A DNA stretch of 64,000 bases, taken from contig QULU01000013.1 in assembly GCA_003481775.1 (NCBI GenBank), forward strand, positions 35,626-99,625, read 5' to 3'. Within the stretch, counting starts at the first letter, position 1. Every line of letters starts with the position of its first letter. The notes below the pieces were generated by a model. The model was not told the origin of the DNA and searched no databases. It was given only the letters and a program-made list of their open reading frames with translations. This DNA is from Clostridiaceae bacterium OM02-2AC. GTDB taxonomy: Bacteria > Bacillota_I > Bacilli_A > Erysipelotrichales > Erysipelotrichaceae. This document shows positions 9,233-17,291 of this stretch, in pieces. The position numbers and the translations under genes were made by a program.

Positions 9233-10009
9233 TTACGGGCGCCTACTGTTTTTCTCGCTGCTGAAGCGCTGCCTGAGCCAGTCTCTCTCATCTATCCAGC
9301 CTCTGCCGTACTTTATGAAGTTTCGGCGGCCACGGTATAAATCGAAGGATTCATTGAGGATGGGAGCGTAGGCAACCGGATGCAATCGGCGGTATTGAAA
9401 AAACTGCAGCTGTGTCAGGGGAAGCGAGTGCCAGGAGAGGAAAATCTGTAGGATTAGAAAGATCAGTACGATAAGCGCACTCACTCCCTGAAGCAGATGA
9501 AAGTAACAGACAGCTGCAATGGAAATTAGCGAACACATCAGGGTTGCATGCTCCGCTGTACGAAAGCGTAAAAAGCAGTGAAAAAAAGTCTGCATAAGCC
9601 GGCCTCCGTCCAGCGGATAGATCGGCAGCAGATTAAACAGCAGGATGGAGGCATTGATCGTATGCAGATAAACGGCAAAGGATGGCGACAGAATCCCCTT
9701 TACAACGCAGAATTGGAACAGCGAAGGAAACAGAACATGCATCAGCGGTCCTGCGGAAATGATCAGAATCTCCTTTATCAAAGAGCCGTGTCCGATATGC
9801 GGTATGGTTGCCGCCAGCCCGAAGGGATAGATATTGATTCGCTCAATCGGGTAATGAAAGAGAATGGCACATAACATATGTGCCATCTCATGAATGGTAA
9901 GCATGATAAAAATCCATCCGACCAGACGGGCTACAGGCAGGTAAGGCAGCAACAGCAGATACGGCAGCCAAAGCAGAGAAATCCGTATCCGCACCTTATG
10001 AAAATGCAT
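9233..10009 (-). CDS. spoIVFB: Site-2 (M50) intramembrane zinc protease, SpoIVFB-like
   Basis: A 258-aa polytopic membrane metalloprotease. HEMAH near residue 40 is the HExxH zinc site and NLLPIYPLDGGRL near residue 150 is the second family motif supplying the Asp ligand. In sporulating Firmicutes SpoIVFB cleaves pro-sigma-K in the mother cell. The start (ATG 10009) overlaps the end of the spoIVFA-like gene by 14 nt, the same gene pair and order as in Bacillus. The location downstream of minCD fits that synteny. Non-sporulation M50 proteases exist, so the symbol rests on the partner gene. Confidence 0.85.
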   Translation of the reverse strand: MHFHKVRIRISLLWLPYLLLLPYLPVARLVGWIFIMLTIHEMAHMLCAILFHYPIERINIYPFGLAATIPHIGHGSLIKEILIISAGPLMHVLFPSLFQFCVVKGILSPSFAVYLHTINASILLFNLLPIYPLDGGRLMQTFFHCFLRFRTAEHATLMCSLISIAAVCYFHLLQGVSALIVLIFLILQIFLSWHSLPLTQLQFFQYRRLHPVAYAPILNESFDLYRGRRNFIKYGRGWIDERDWLRQRFSSEKNSRRP

Positions 10010-10571
10010 CGCTCACCTTGATTTTCTCATTATCCTTTAATGCGTTGATGGTGACATAGCTGTCAGCCGTCCCCAGAACAGCCTCCTTGAGTATGCGGTC
10101 ATCCTGCTTTACCTTGACCTCATTGAGGTTTCCATAGGTTACCACTACACCATTGTCCTGCTTTATGGTGACGCTGCTTTTTTTATCAGCCTGCTTTTGC
10201 ACATGAAGCACGATACCGGCATAGCCGTTGCGTGCCTGATTGGTACCGTTGGAATAATGATCATCCTTCAGCAGCGTATACACAGGAGATGTGGAAACAG
10301 CTTCATCCTTGAGCGAAAACCAGCTTTCAAAGGGCAGCCAGCTCCCCAGATCCTCCAGATTCAGCTGCTGTATCACCGCCGGCATTTTCACTAGATTCAG
10401 CTTCTGATTAAGCAGCAGAGCCAGTACGACAACACAGATGCACATCATGAGCATGACCACATGATAAATCATACGAAACAGGATGAACGGACGCTGCTTC
10501 TGTTCCTGCGCCCCTGCTCCGTCAAATCTGCGGCCTCTGATTCGTTTCCTTACTCTTCTTAAATCGTCCAT
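9996..10571 (-). CDS. spoIVFA: SpoIVFA-like membrane protein with M23/LytM-type domain
   Basis: A 191-aa protein: basic cytoplasmic N-terminus (MDDLRRVRKRIRGRR), one membrane segment around residues 35-55 (rich in V, L, M, C), then an extracytoplasmic C-terminal domain with NGYAGIVLHVQK and IKQDNGVVVTYGNL, the degenerate peptidase-M23 fold seen in SpoIVFA. In Bacillus this protein holds SpoIVFB inactive until the forespore signal. The start at 10571 is chosen because of the GGAGGG site 8 nt upstream; the longer reading frame upstream has no such site. It overlaps spoIVFB, implying co-translation. Confidence 0.8.
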   Translation of the reverse strand: MDDLRRVRKRIRGRRFDGAGAQEQKQRPFILFRMIYHVVMLMMCICVVVLALLLNQKLNLVKMPAVIQQLNLEDLGSWLPFESWFSLKDEAVSTSPVYTLLKDDHYSNGTNQARNGYAGIVLHVQKQADKKSSVTIKQDNGVVVTYGNLNEVKVKQDDRILKEAVLGTADSYVTINALKDNEKIKVSDAFS

Positions 10572-10785
10572 ATCATCCCTCCTGCTATCACTATATGCGC
10601 ACACGGTTGGAAATAGAAGTACGCTGCCACTTTCCAGCTTGTGTTTCTGCGGATGCATGTATAACGGAAACAAATGTGAATACTGCTGCGGATGCAAGCA
10701 AGGGATACAGGAAGCTGTGAGGCATTGACGCAAAAAGACCTGCGCATGCCGCTAACTGCACTGCCCTAAATGATCGCCACAATGT

Positions 10786-10814
10786 AAAAAAACCTGCCAG
10801 TACATACTGACAGG
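10786..10814 (-). terminator. Intrinsic terminator after the AI-2E-family permease gene
   Basis: On the minus strand CCTGTCAG, a 6-nt loop and CTGGCAGG (one G-U pair) are followed by seven T residues. It lies about 65 nt beyond the stop of the 10878-11993 gene and isolates it from spoIVFA. Confidence 0.85.
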
Positions 10815-10877
10815 TCTATGCTTTCATATGTATATTGCACCCTCTTATTTCTGTGATGACTGCAGGCAGCCCGGCAC

Positions 10878-11993
10878 TTATGTTTCTGCCTTGGGCTCCT
10901 CTGTATTATCGTACAGCTTGCGGTCTGTTTTCTGCTCATACACCTCGATTGCAGTTTTGATGGCGATGGCAGCAGGTACACTCACCATGATTCCAACGGC
11001 TCCCATGATCACACCACCTGCGAACACAGCGAATAACGTGATCAGCGGCCCCATGGCACTGCGCTTTTCATGAACCAGCGGCGATATGACATAGGCATCC
11101 ACATTGGATAAGATCATAATGCCGATAATCAATGCCACAATGTTGCTTGGCGGCAGTGTCAGTGCAGTGATAATACCGATGCTGTTGGCAATCGTACCAC
11201 CCAGATAGGGAATGATAACACCAAACGATGTCAGTAAACCGATAATCAGCCAGTCCTGATGGCCAATCATAAAATAGAAGGCAGAGTATTCGATGAATTT
11301 GATTAGCATCAGAATAATCAGGGATTTCAGATAAACGGTGACATTTTGGTCGATTTCATGAAGATACACATCACTGTTTTTGAAAAACAGATGCACAAAT
11401 TTTCGCAGACCACGCTTGATGCGTTCAAAATCAAACAGCATATAAATCGCGATGATGATGGAAAACAAGACATTCGTCACTACATTCAATACCGTATTCA
11501 TCAGTCCCGGCAGGCTGGATACCAGCTGCGGGACCCAGTCATCATAGGACTGCAGAATATTGACAATATTATTGGTAATGCTGTTTACCAGTGAGAAATC
11601 CTTCATATTTCCCAGAGTCTTGATCTTATTGGAAATCCAGACAACTCCATCAATCATGCTGGTCATAAATTCATTGATTTTATCATACAGAACCGGCATC
11701 AGCATAACAAGCATCACGATCAGAAAAACCAGCACGCATACCCATATGGCGATAATGGAAAAATTCTTCGGGATTCCCTTCTTTTCCAGAAATTCCACAA
11801 GGGGATGCATAACGTAGGCAAGGACAAAGCCGATGATAAACGGCTGCAGAATGGATCGCAGCATTCTGTACCAGCTTCCCCATACGACCTGTGTCTTGAT
11901 TAGCAGAAACAGAATCAGTAAAACGCAGATCACCTTGCACAGGGTATAAATAGAAAACCTCTGATCTATTTTTTTCAGAAACCTTTTTAACAT
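10878..11993 (-). CDS. AI-2E family transporter (UPF0118 permease)
   Basis: A 371-aa polytopic membrane protein of the AI-2E/PerM family. Members include exporters of small solutes and Na+(Li+)/H+ antiporters; the substrate here cannot be told. The N-terminal pair of membrane helices (VICVLLILFLLI, ILQPFIIGFVLAYVMHPLVEFLE) and the conserved C-terminal half (SFGVIIPYLGGTIANSIGIITAL, VHEKRSAMGPLITLFAVFAGG) are plain. It stands alone between minD and the spoIVF pair, with a terminator downstream and GGTGG before the start. Confidence 0.88.
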   Translation of the reverse strand: MLKRFLKKIDQRFSIYTLCKVICVLLILFLLIKTQVVWGSWYRMLRSILQPFIIGFVLAYVMHPLVEFLEKKGIPKNFSIIAIWVCVLVFLIVMLVMLMPVLYDKINEFMTSMIDGVVWISNKIKTLGNMKDFSLVNSITNNIVNILQSYDDWVPQLVSSLPGLMNTVLNVVTNVLFSIIIAIYMLFDFERIKRGLRKFVHLFFKNSDVYLHEIDQNVTVYLKSLIILMLIKFIEYSAFYFMIGHQDWLIIGLLTSFGVIIPYLGGTIANSIGIITALTLPPSNIVALIIGIMILSNVDAYVISPLVHEKRSAMGPLITLFAVFAGGVIMGAVGIMVSVPAAIAIKTAIEVYEQKTDRKLYDNTEEPKAET

Positions 11994-12073
11994 AACGCCA
12001 CCATACTTTCACGTTACTATTCTACCATGGCAAAGCGAAAAAAACCAGAGAAGCATATTTTCTATAAGACAAA

Positions 12074-12110
12074 TAAAAATTCTGACTCACCCCTTGTGTG
12101 CAAGTCAGAA
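12074..12110 (-). terminator. Intrinsic terminator after minD
   Basis: On the minus strand TTCTGACT and AGTCAGAA form an 8-bp stem round a 15-nt loop, followed by a T-rich run. It lies just beyond the minD stop and would end the mreC-mreD-minC-minD transcript. Confidence 0.8.
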
Positions 12111-12140
12111 GCCTCTGCTCTGCAGTGCGCGCGCAGCCGT

Positions 12141-12917
12141 TCAGCCAAACAGCTTCTGCAAAAATTTCTTTTCCCGGTATTTCGGCAGCGGACAGCGCTG
12201 TCCCAGCATACGGCGGACAATGCAGTCAAAGCAGCTGTAGGTCTGTGTTTCCCGCTGCAATACGATCGGCTTGCCATGATTGTTGGAGCGCATCATATTC
12301 TCATCATCGAATACGTAGCCGAGAAAATCGATGGACAGCCATTGCTTTGCCTCCTCCAGCGATACGCTGATTCCCTTGTCCATATGATGCACGTTCATGC
12401 GGTTGACGATAAAGGAAATATGCTCCATTCCCTCTTTCATGAGAATACCGATAATGCGATCTGCATCCTGCAATGCCGTCACATCGAGAGTCGTTACAAC
12501 GATTGCTCTGCTCACACAGGCGATCGAGTGTACAAAGCCGCTTTCAATCCCTGCGGGTGTATCCAGCAGTATATAGTCAAACTGGGTTTTCAGCTCCTCC
12601 ACGACGATTTTTAAATCCTCTCCGTGAAAATACTGTATATGTATGGTTTTGCATGCCGGAAGCAGATACAGATTATCCTGACGCTTATCGCGTATCATCG
12701 CATTTGCCAGCGTACAGCGACCCTCCATCACATCCTTTAAATCATAGATGACACGATTTTCCAGGCCCAGCATAACATCCAGGTTTTTCAATCCCAAATC
12801 CACATCGATCAAACAAACCCGGTAGCCCTTCTGTGCCAGGACCATGCCCATATTGATACAAACGCTGCTTTTTCCAACGCCGCCTTTTCCGGAAGTAATT
12901 GCTATTGCCTCTCCCAC
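12141..12917 (-). CDS. minD: Septum site-determining ATPase MinD
   Basis: A 258-aa ParA/MinD-type ATPase that binds the membrane and recruits MinC to block FtsZ rings away from midcell. The deviant Walker A is SGKGGVGKSS at residues 9-18, followed by LIDVDLGLKNLDVMLG and YILLDTPAGIE. The extreme C-terminus (PKYREKKFLQKLFG) is a short basic amphipathic helix, the membrane-targeting sequence of MinD. It overlaps minC by 16 nt. No minE is present, as usual in Gram-positive bacteria where DivIVA supplies position. Confidence 0.96.
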   Translation of the reverse strand: MGEAIAITSGKGGVGKSSVCINMGMVLAQKGYRVCLIDVDLGLKNLDVMLGLENRVIYDLKDVMEGRCTLANAMIRDKRQDNLYLLPACKTIHIQYFHGEDLKIVVEELKTQFDYILLDTPAGIESGFVHSIACVSRAIVVTTLDVTALQDADRIIGILMKEGMEHISFIVNRMNVHHMDKGISVSLEEAKQWLSIDFLGYVFDDENMMRSNNHGKPIVLQRETQTYSCFDCIVRRMLGQRCPLPKYREKKFLQKLFG

Positions 12918-13468
12918 ATTCTCTCCTCCTTATATTCCTTCATTTCCAAATGTCTGTTCTCATAATAGACTTTGCAGGGCGCAAAGGATGTCATATTTTG
13001 GAAATGAGTATCACATATCCGCACATTTCCATCCATATGCGAAGCCGCCAGCACGCAATCCTCATGCAGCAAATCCACACTTCCCTGCACACTTCCCAGT
13101 ACATACAGCGATTCACTGCTTGTCACAAAGGCCTGCTTACGGATGTTGCCCAGCAAAAGCAGTGGCTCATGAAAGCGATAGTGCTCGCCTCCTCGCAGCT
13201 CCTGTTCCAGAATGCGTCTTGGCTTAACCTGTGGCAGCTCATTGATGCCGGCAATTAGGGTATGACAGTCCGCACAAAGCTGAAACAGCGGCTTTAGATG
13301 CTGCGGCTTCAAGCCCTCGATATGAAAAAAAGCCTCAAAATACTGTCCGTTTTTATTCTGACAGAATTTGAGTCTTTCCTTCAGCTGCTGGAAAAACGCA
13401 GATGCATCATCATACTGCGCATAGATGTGATAGGCTTCATTTATTCCTTTGATTTTAATCTGAACCAT
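12902..13468 (-). CDS. minC: Septum formation inhibitor MinC
   Basis: A 188-aa partner of MinD that inhibits FtsZ polymerisation. The N-terminal domain is weakly conserved. The C-terminal right-handed beta-helix domain is recognisable: LLLLGNIRKQAFVTSSES, LYVLGSVQGSVDLLHEDC and VLAASHMDGNVRICD, which match the VxVLGxVxxGAxVxAxG ladder of MinC. It is shorter than Bacillus MinC (about 226 aa). The start overlaps mreD by 28 nt and its end overlaps minD, so the four genes form one translationally linked unit. Confidence 0.88.
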   Translation of the reverse strand: MVQIKIKGINEAYHIYAQYDDASAFFQQLKERLKFCQNKNGQYFEAFFHIEGLKPQHLKPLFQLCADCHTLIAGINELPQVKPRRILEQELRGGEHYRFHEPLLLLGNIRKQAFVTSSESLYVLGSVQGSVDLLHEDCVLAASHMDGNVRICDTHFQNMTSFAPCKVYYENRHLEMKEYKEERMWERQ

Positions 13469-13995
13469 TCGACCTTCTCCCCTTTTCGTATACGGAGTGC
13501 TTTCATTTCCAGATAGTCGTCCTTAATACGAATGAGGAATACGATAACCATGACAAGGATCGCATTGGCGAGCAGTGTCATCAGCTCATAACGCTCCGCC
13601 CACAGCATCAGCGACATACTGGTAATTCTTTGAAAGTTCATATAGCAGTATATCAGAAGATCCTTGACGAAAATTGTCACAATACAGAGAACCAGCGATT
13701 CAATCAGCGTCTCTGTCATATGCTTGCTCCACAGCTGCAATAAACACGCAATGACAGTGAAGATTATCGCATAAAGCAGAAACGTGTTCGCAAAACAGAA
13801 ATCATAAATCATGCCGCAGCCAAAGGCGAACAGGCAGGAATCCAGAAAGCTGAACTTACGGATGGTCAGCACCATGGCACAGAAGCCAAGATTCGGTATG
13901 AACAGCAGATCGTTTATCAGATAGCTGTTGGGGAAAATCACGGTCAGCACTTCATCGATCAGAAAACAGATGATGACAAAGACGATATGCGCCAT
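13441..13995 (-). CDS. mreD: Rod shape-determining membrane protein MreD
   Basis: A 184-aa hydrophobic protein with about five or six membrane segments, following mreC by 2 nt. The pattern of short charged loops between helices (for example FIPNLGFCAMVLTIRKFSFLD split over a helix) and the position between mreC and minC identify it as MreD, part of the elongasome that guides lateral wall synthesis. Sequence conservation in this family is low, so the assignment relies mainly on gene order and topology. Confidence 0.88.
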   Translation of the reverse strand: MAHIVFVIICFLIDEVLTVIFPNSYLINDLLFIPNLGFCAMVLTIRKFSFLDSCLFAFGCGMIYDFCFANTFLLYAIIFTVIACLLQLWSKHMTETLIESLVLCIVTIFVKDLLIYCYMNFQRITSMSLMLWAERYELMTLLANAILVMVIVFLIRIKDDYLEMKALRIRKGEKVEWFRLKSKE

Positions 13996-13997
13996 GC

Positions 13998-14834
13998 CTA
14001 CTCATCTCCCTTTTCAACGATGACACTGACAACAGAGAATGTCTGAAAATCATCAATTGGCCGAACATAAATAGTTTGTCCGGTCTGGTTGGAGAGCGCC
14101 TGCACGCTGTCTACGGTGCCGATCAGCAAGCCGCTTGGATAGCCGCCGCCCTTGCCGCTTGTGACAACCTGCATTCCCTTTTTGATTTCGCTGCTGTCAT
14201 CAAACAGCAGAACGATATAGCAGCCGCGCTTGACATCATAGCTCTGCAAAACACCCAGAGAGCTCTTCTTTTCATCCAGCAGAATCTTAATGGACGCTGA
14301 ATTCAGCTTATCTTCACTGGTCAGCAGCTTGACAACGCTGGTATGGGCAGAAACACTCTTGATCTTTCCAACCATGCCATTCGTGCTTTCCACTGCCATG
14401 CCGACCTTAATGCCTTCCTTGCTGCCCTTATCAATGGTGATTTCATTGTTCCAGGTAGCCTGATCACGCAGAATAACCTTCGCCCACGTGCGCTCATATG
14501 TATCATCACTCGTTTTGATTCCCAATGCTTCCTCTAGCTCTGCATTTTTTTGTTTCTCATCGACATACTTTGCCTTGTAGGAAGGATTTTTACTCAGCTC
14601 ATACCGCAGCCGGTCATTTTCCTCATTCACGCTCCATAAATTCGCAAAATCACTGAACAGATTTTTCACAGTTTCTGTCGGATAATCAATCAGTGCATAT
14701 TTCAGCATCGTGACAACATCATAGCCGATATTGCTCGTTACAGAGCCGCTCATGCTCCTTAAAAGGATTCCTATCATCACAAAGAACGCGATAACGCCTA
14801 AGATTATTTTTTGAAAACGATTCAATTTTGACAT
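13998..14834 (-). CDS. mreC: Rod shape-determining protein MreC
   Basis: A 278-aa bitopic protein. A short basic cytoplasmic end precedes one membrane helix (ILGVIAFFVMIGILL), then a coiled coil (about residues 65-105, NDRLRYELSKN to NAELEEALGI) and a beta-rich domain with VGMAVESTNGMVGKIKSVS and VTSGKGGGYPSGLLIGTV. These are the hallmark MreC blocks. MreC scaffolds the cell-wall elongation complex on the outer membrane face. It is the first gene of the mreC-mreD-minC-minD operon, with a good promoter just upstream. Confidence 0.95.
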   Translation of the reverse strand: MSKLNRFQKIILGVIAFFVMIGILLRSMSGSVTSNIGYDVVTMLKYALIDYPTETVKNLFSDFANLWSVNEENDRLRYELSKNPSYKAKYVDEKQKNAELEEALGIKTSDDTYERTWAKVILRDQATWNNEITIDKGSKEGIKVGMAVESTNGMVGKIKSVSAHTSVVKLLTSEDKLNSASIKILLDEKKSSLGVLQSYDVKRGCYIVLLFDDSSEIKKGMQVVTSGKGGGYPSGLLIGTVDSVQALSNQTGQTIYVRPIDDFQTFSVVSVIVEKGDE

Positions 14835-14865
14835 GCTCTCACCTATTTCTTAATGTTTCTCATAT

Positions 14866-14894
14866 ATTATATAGGGGAAAGAAAAATAGTTCAA
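14866..14894 (-). promoter_or_regulatory. Sigma-A-type promoter for mreC-mreD-minC-minD
   Basis: On the minus strand TTGAAC (14889-14894), a 17-bp spacer and a perfect TATAAT (14866-14871), about 30 nt before the mreC start codon. It lies between radC and mreC, the place where mreB stands in Bacillus. Confidence 0.8.
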
Positions 14895-14930
14895 TGACAA
14901 TCTGGTTTTTGTCAAAATCTTAAGAAAACT

Positions 14931-15620
14931 TTAGGAAAGTCCCGGCTGCAGCAGTCCCTTCTGTGCAAAGCTGAAATATGTATTGCGGCTGACAATGATA
15001 TGGTCGATCAGTGGAATTGCCGTCATGATACCGCATTCCTCAATGCTTCTGGTCAACGTGATATCCGCCGAGGAAGGCTGTGGATCACCGGATGGATGGT
15101 TGTGTACACACAGGATTTTCGCACAGCCAAGCTGCATCGCTTCCCGAAAGATTTCTCGGGGATGCACACTCGCATTGGTCAGTGTACCGACAAACATGAC
15201 ACGGCTGCTGATCAGCTGATTTTTCTGATTGAGAAACAGTACGAGAAAATGCTCCTGCTGTTCGTAGCCGATCTGCTGATTGATCCATTCCAAAATATCC
15301 TGGGGATGGTGAATTCCCGGCGCATGCAGCACATCATCAAAGGCAATTCTGCGCCCCAGCTCGAATGCAGCCAAAAGAGAAATGGCCTTTGCCTCCTTGA
15401 TTCCCGATAGTCCCATCAGCTCCTGCATATTCGCCTTTCCTAAATCGCCCATGGAGCTCCAGTGCCTCAGCACCTCATCCGCCAGCTCCAGTGCGGACAG
15501 AGAACGCGTGCCGCTGCGTAAAACCAGTGCCAGCAGCTCCCGATTGGAAAGCGCCGCAATCCCATACTGCAGCGCCTTTTCTCGTGGACGCTCCTCCTTG
15601 TTTAATTCCTTTACTTTCAT
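14931..15620 (-). CDS. radC: RadC family JAB-domain protein
   Basis: A 229-aa protein with an N-terminal helix-hairpin-helix-like part (ELMGLSGIKEAKAISLLAAFELGRR) and a C-terminal JAB1/MPN metalloprotease-like domain with the metal motif HNHPSGDPQPSSAD. The family is conserved next to mreB/mreC in Firmicutes, but its role in DNA repair is disputed; its biochemical function is unknown. It overlaps the preceding gene by 4 nt (ATGA) and so is co-translated with the SPOR-like membrane protein. Confidence 0.93.
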   Translation of the reverse strand: MKVKELNKEERPREKALQYGIAALSNRELLALVLRSGTRSLSALELADEVLRHWSSMGDLGKANMQELMGLSGIKEAKAISLLAAFELGRRIAFDDVLHAPGIHHPQDILEWINQQIGYEQQEHFLVLFLNQKNQLISSRVMFVGTLTNASVHPREIFREAMQLGCAKILCVHNHPSGDPQPSSADITLTRSIEECGIMTAIPLIDHIIVSRNTYFSFAQKGLLQPGLS

Positions 15621-16027
15621 TTTCCAATCCTTTCCAGTGCCTTGTCATATGCCTGCTCATCGATCAGTTTGACCACATCGGAATTCTCTACGGTTACATT
15701 TTTCGGAATGTAGCTGTATTTTAATGCTTTCAGCTTCTGCTGGACCTGCTGACTTTCTTTTTCATCGCTGCTGACACCACAGACAACAGCCGTCAGCTTA
15801 TCCTGCTTCATCGTATAGCTTTTCAGCCCCTCCTTTTCCAGCTTTTCCTGCATATCCTGCACGCTCTGCGCCTTCTCATACAAGCCCACCTGATTCATAT
15901 ACAGCGTGCGCTTAGCATCATTCGTTTTCCCCAGCGTAAAGGAAAACAGCACATAATACATCAGACAGAATACCACGGAAAACAGAATGCCGAACAGCAT
16001 TATCAGCCGTTTATTTTCCACATGCAT
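15617..16027 (-). CDS. Small membrane protein with SPOR-like domain
   Basis: A 136-aa protein with one N-terminal membrane helix (LIMLFGILFSVVFCLMYYVL) and an extracytoplasmic part that resembles the peptidoglycan-binding SPOR fold: LYMNQVGLYEKAQSVQDMQEKL, then LKSYTMKQDKLTAVVCGVSSD and a second helix EKESQQVQQKLKAL. SPOR domains bind denuded glycan at division septa; here the match is by pattern only. ATG 16027 is preferred; a GTG one codon upstream is possible. It overlaps radC by 4 nt. Confidence 0.6.
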   Translation of the reverse strand: MHVENKRLIMLFGILFSVVFCLMYYVLFSFTLGKTNDAKRTLYMNQVGLYEKAQSVQDMQEKLEKEGLKSYTMKQDKLTAVVCGVSSDEKESQQVQQKLKALKYSYIPKNVTVENSDVVKLIDEQAYDKALERIGK

Positions 16028-16186
16028 CACCTCACCCTAACCATATGCCCGCTGCATTTGACACATACCTCATTCGACAGGAAAGGATAAAACACCTCCT
16101 TACGCTATATCTATACGATTTAAAATTGGAAAACTCCTAAAAAATTCGCAAATTCATGTAAATCTTTCCACATTTCCCGTCACAGA

Positions 16187-16216
16187 TGTCAAAAAAGCGG
16201 AAAGCTGTGGTACAAT
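16187..16216 (+). promoter_or_regulatory. Probable promoter for the 16238 lipoprotein gene
   Basis: TACAAT at 16211-16216 with a weak -35 (TGTCAA, 16187-16192, 18-bp spacer). GGAGG follows at 16225-16229, close before the start codon at 16238. Confidence 0.5.
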
Positions 16217-16237
16217 TACGAATGTGGAGGTACCAAT

Positions 16238-16834
16238 ATGAAAAAATGGATTGCACTGCTAACACTGACCTGTCTTTGTGTTCTATCCGGCTGTACAGAA
16301 AAAGAAACACCGCGTTCCCCTGTGGAAACAACGGCTGCCTTTTTAAACGGCATTCAGAATCAGAGCAGTGATGCAGTAAAAGCTTCCAGCGACTGGGAGG
16401 ATTTCAATATAAAAGCATTTACGATGGAAGACAGTGATTATATGGATTCTGTGGACAAAGAGCTGCAGAAGCAGGCATATGAGAAAATGACACATTTTGA
16501 GCATACGGAAGGCAAGGAAACCATTCAGGGTGATCAGGCAAGCGTCACCGTGGAAATCAAGCAGTATGATTTTTCAAATAGTCTGAAAGCCGGTATGGAA
16601 CAGGCGGAGAAGAAGGTACAGGAGCTTAGCAAAAAGGATGTCAGTGATGCGGAAACCGAGGCTGCCATAGCAACTGTTCTCTTTGAAAGCTTGCAGAAAA
16701 CGGATACCATGAAAACTACGGAGGTACAGATTCAGCTGAAAAAAACAGAGGATGTCTGGGTGGTGAGCAGTGATAATGCGCCGCTGCAGAAGCTGTTGAG
16801 TGCAAACCTCAATCTCCTCCAGGACCATAACTGA
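16238..16834 (+). CDS. Putative lipoprotein of unknown function
   Basis: A 198-aa exported protein. MKKWIALLTLTCLCVLSGC is a lipoprotein signal with lipobox LSGC. The mature region begins with a short linker, then ETTAAFLNGIQNQSSDAVKA, an arrangement seen in DUF4878/DUF5105-type lipoproteins (NTF2-like fold, helix then curved sheet). The function is not known. It is transcribed alone, with its own promoter and an intrinsic terminator right after the stop codon. Confidence 0.75.
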   Translation: MKKWIALLTLTCLCVLSGCTEKETPRSPVETTAAFLNGIQNQSSDAVKASSDWEDFNIKAFTMEDSDYMDSVDKELQKQAYEKMTHFEHTEGKETIQGDQASVTVEIKQYDFSNSLKAGMEQAEKKVQELSKKDVSDAETEAAIATVLFESLQKTDTMKTTEVQIQLKKTEDVWVVSSDNAPLQKLLSANLNLLQDHN

Positions 16835-16862
16835 CAGAGGCTTTGATAAGCTTCTGTTTTTT
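16835..16862 (+). terminator. Intrinsic terminator after the 16238 lipoprotein gene
   Basis: CAGAGGCTT, a TGAT loop and AAGCTTCTG form a 9-bp stem (one G-T pair) followed by six T residues, immediately after the stop codon. Confidence 0.88.
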
Positions 16863-17125
16863 ACGGGGAACAGACTTCTTCGGTTTGCCCGCTTGCATGA
16901 GCCAGCTCTGGTATGGAGAAATTTCATGGAGGATAACGTGGTCTGTAATACAGCATATATGCTCTTATCGTATCGTGATTTCCAGTGCTGGCCTAAGACA
17001 AAACAGCGGACGCAGAAGATAGTTGATGATGGAACAGGAATTACAACAGCGCAGAAGTAAGATTGTCGATTATCTCCTGTATATTTTGAGCACACAAAAA
17101 AAATAGGAAATTATGCAATTTATTG

Positions 17126-17153
17126 TTGACATTTCTTTGAAAATAAGTAAAAT
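17126..17153 (+). promoter_or_regulatory. Promoter of tRNA-Ser
   Basis: A perfect TTGACA at 17126-17131, a 16-bp spacer and TAAAAT at 17148-17153, 15 nt before the tRNA. Confidence 0.8.
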
Positions 17154-17168
17154 AATAGAGGTAACCTT

Positions 17169-17256
17169 GGAGAGTTGGCCGAGCGGTTTAAGGCACCATC
17201 TTGGAAAGGTGGCGTAGTGAAAGCTACCGTGAGTTCGAATCTCATGCTCTCCGCCA
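17169..17256 (+). tRNA. tRNA-Ser (GGA)
   Basis: An 88-nt class II tRNA. The acceptor stem GGAGAGT pairs with GCTCTCC; the anticodon loop TTGGAAA gives GGA, reading serine codons UCC/UCU. The long variable arm (GCGTAGTGAAAGCTACC) is typical of tRNA-Ser and the T arm GTGAGTTCGAATCTCA is complete. The 3' CCA is encoded. A promoter and a terminator flank it. Confidence 0.97.
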
Positions 17257-17266
17257 TTGATAGTAT

Positions 17267-17291
17267 ACGTCCCATACGGGACGTTTTTTTT
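17267..17291 (+). terminator. Terminator after tRNA-Ser
   Basis: ACGTCCC, an ATAC loop and GGGACGT form a 7-bp stem followed by eight T residues. Confidence 0.9.

Noticed and set aside
17230..17256. tRNA-Ser 3' end as attachment site for the accessory block
   Set aside because: No second copy of this sequence was found near the recombinase end (36188-36500), so site-specific insertion here is not supported.
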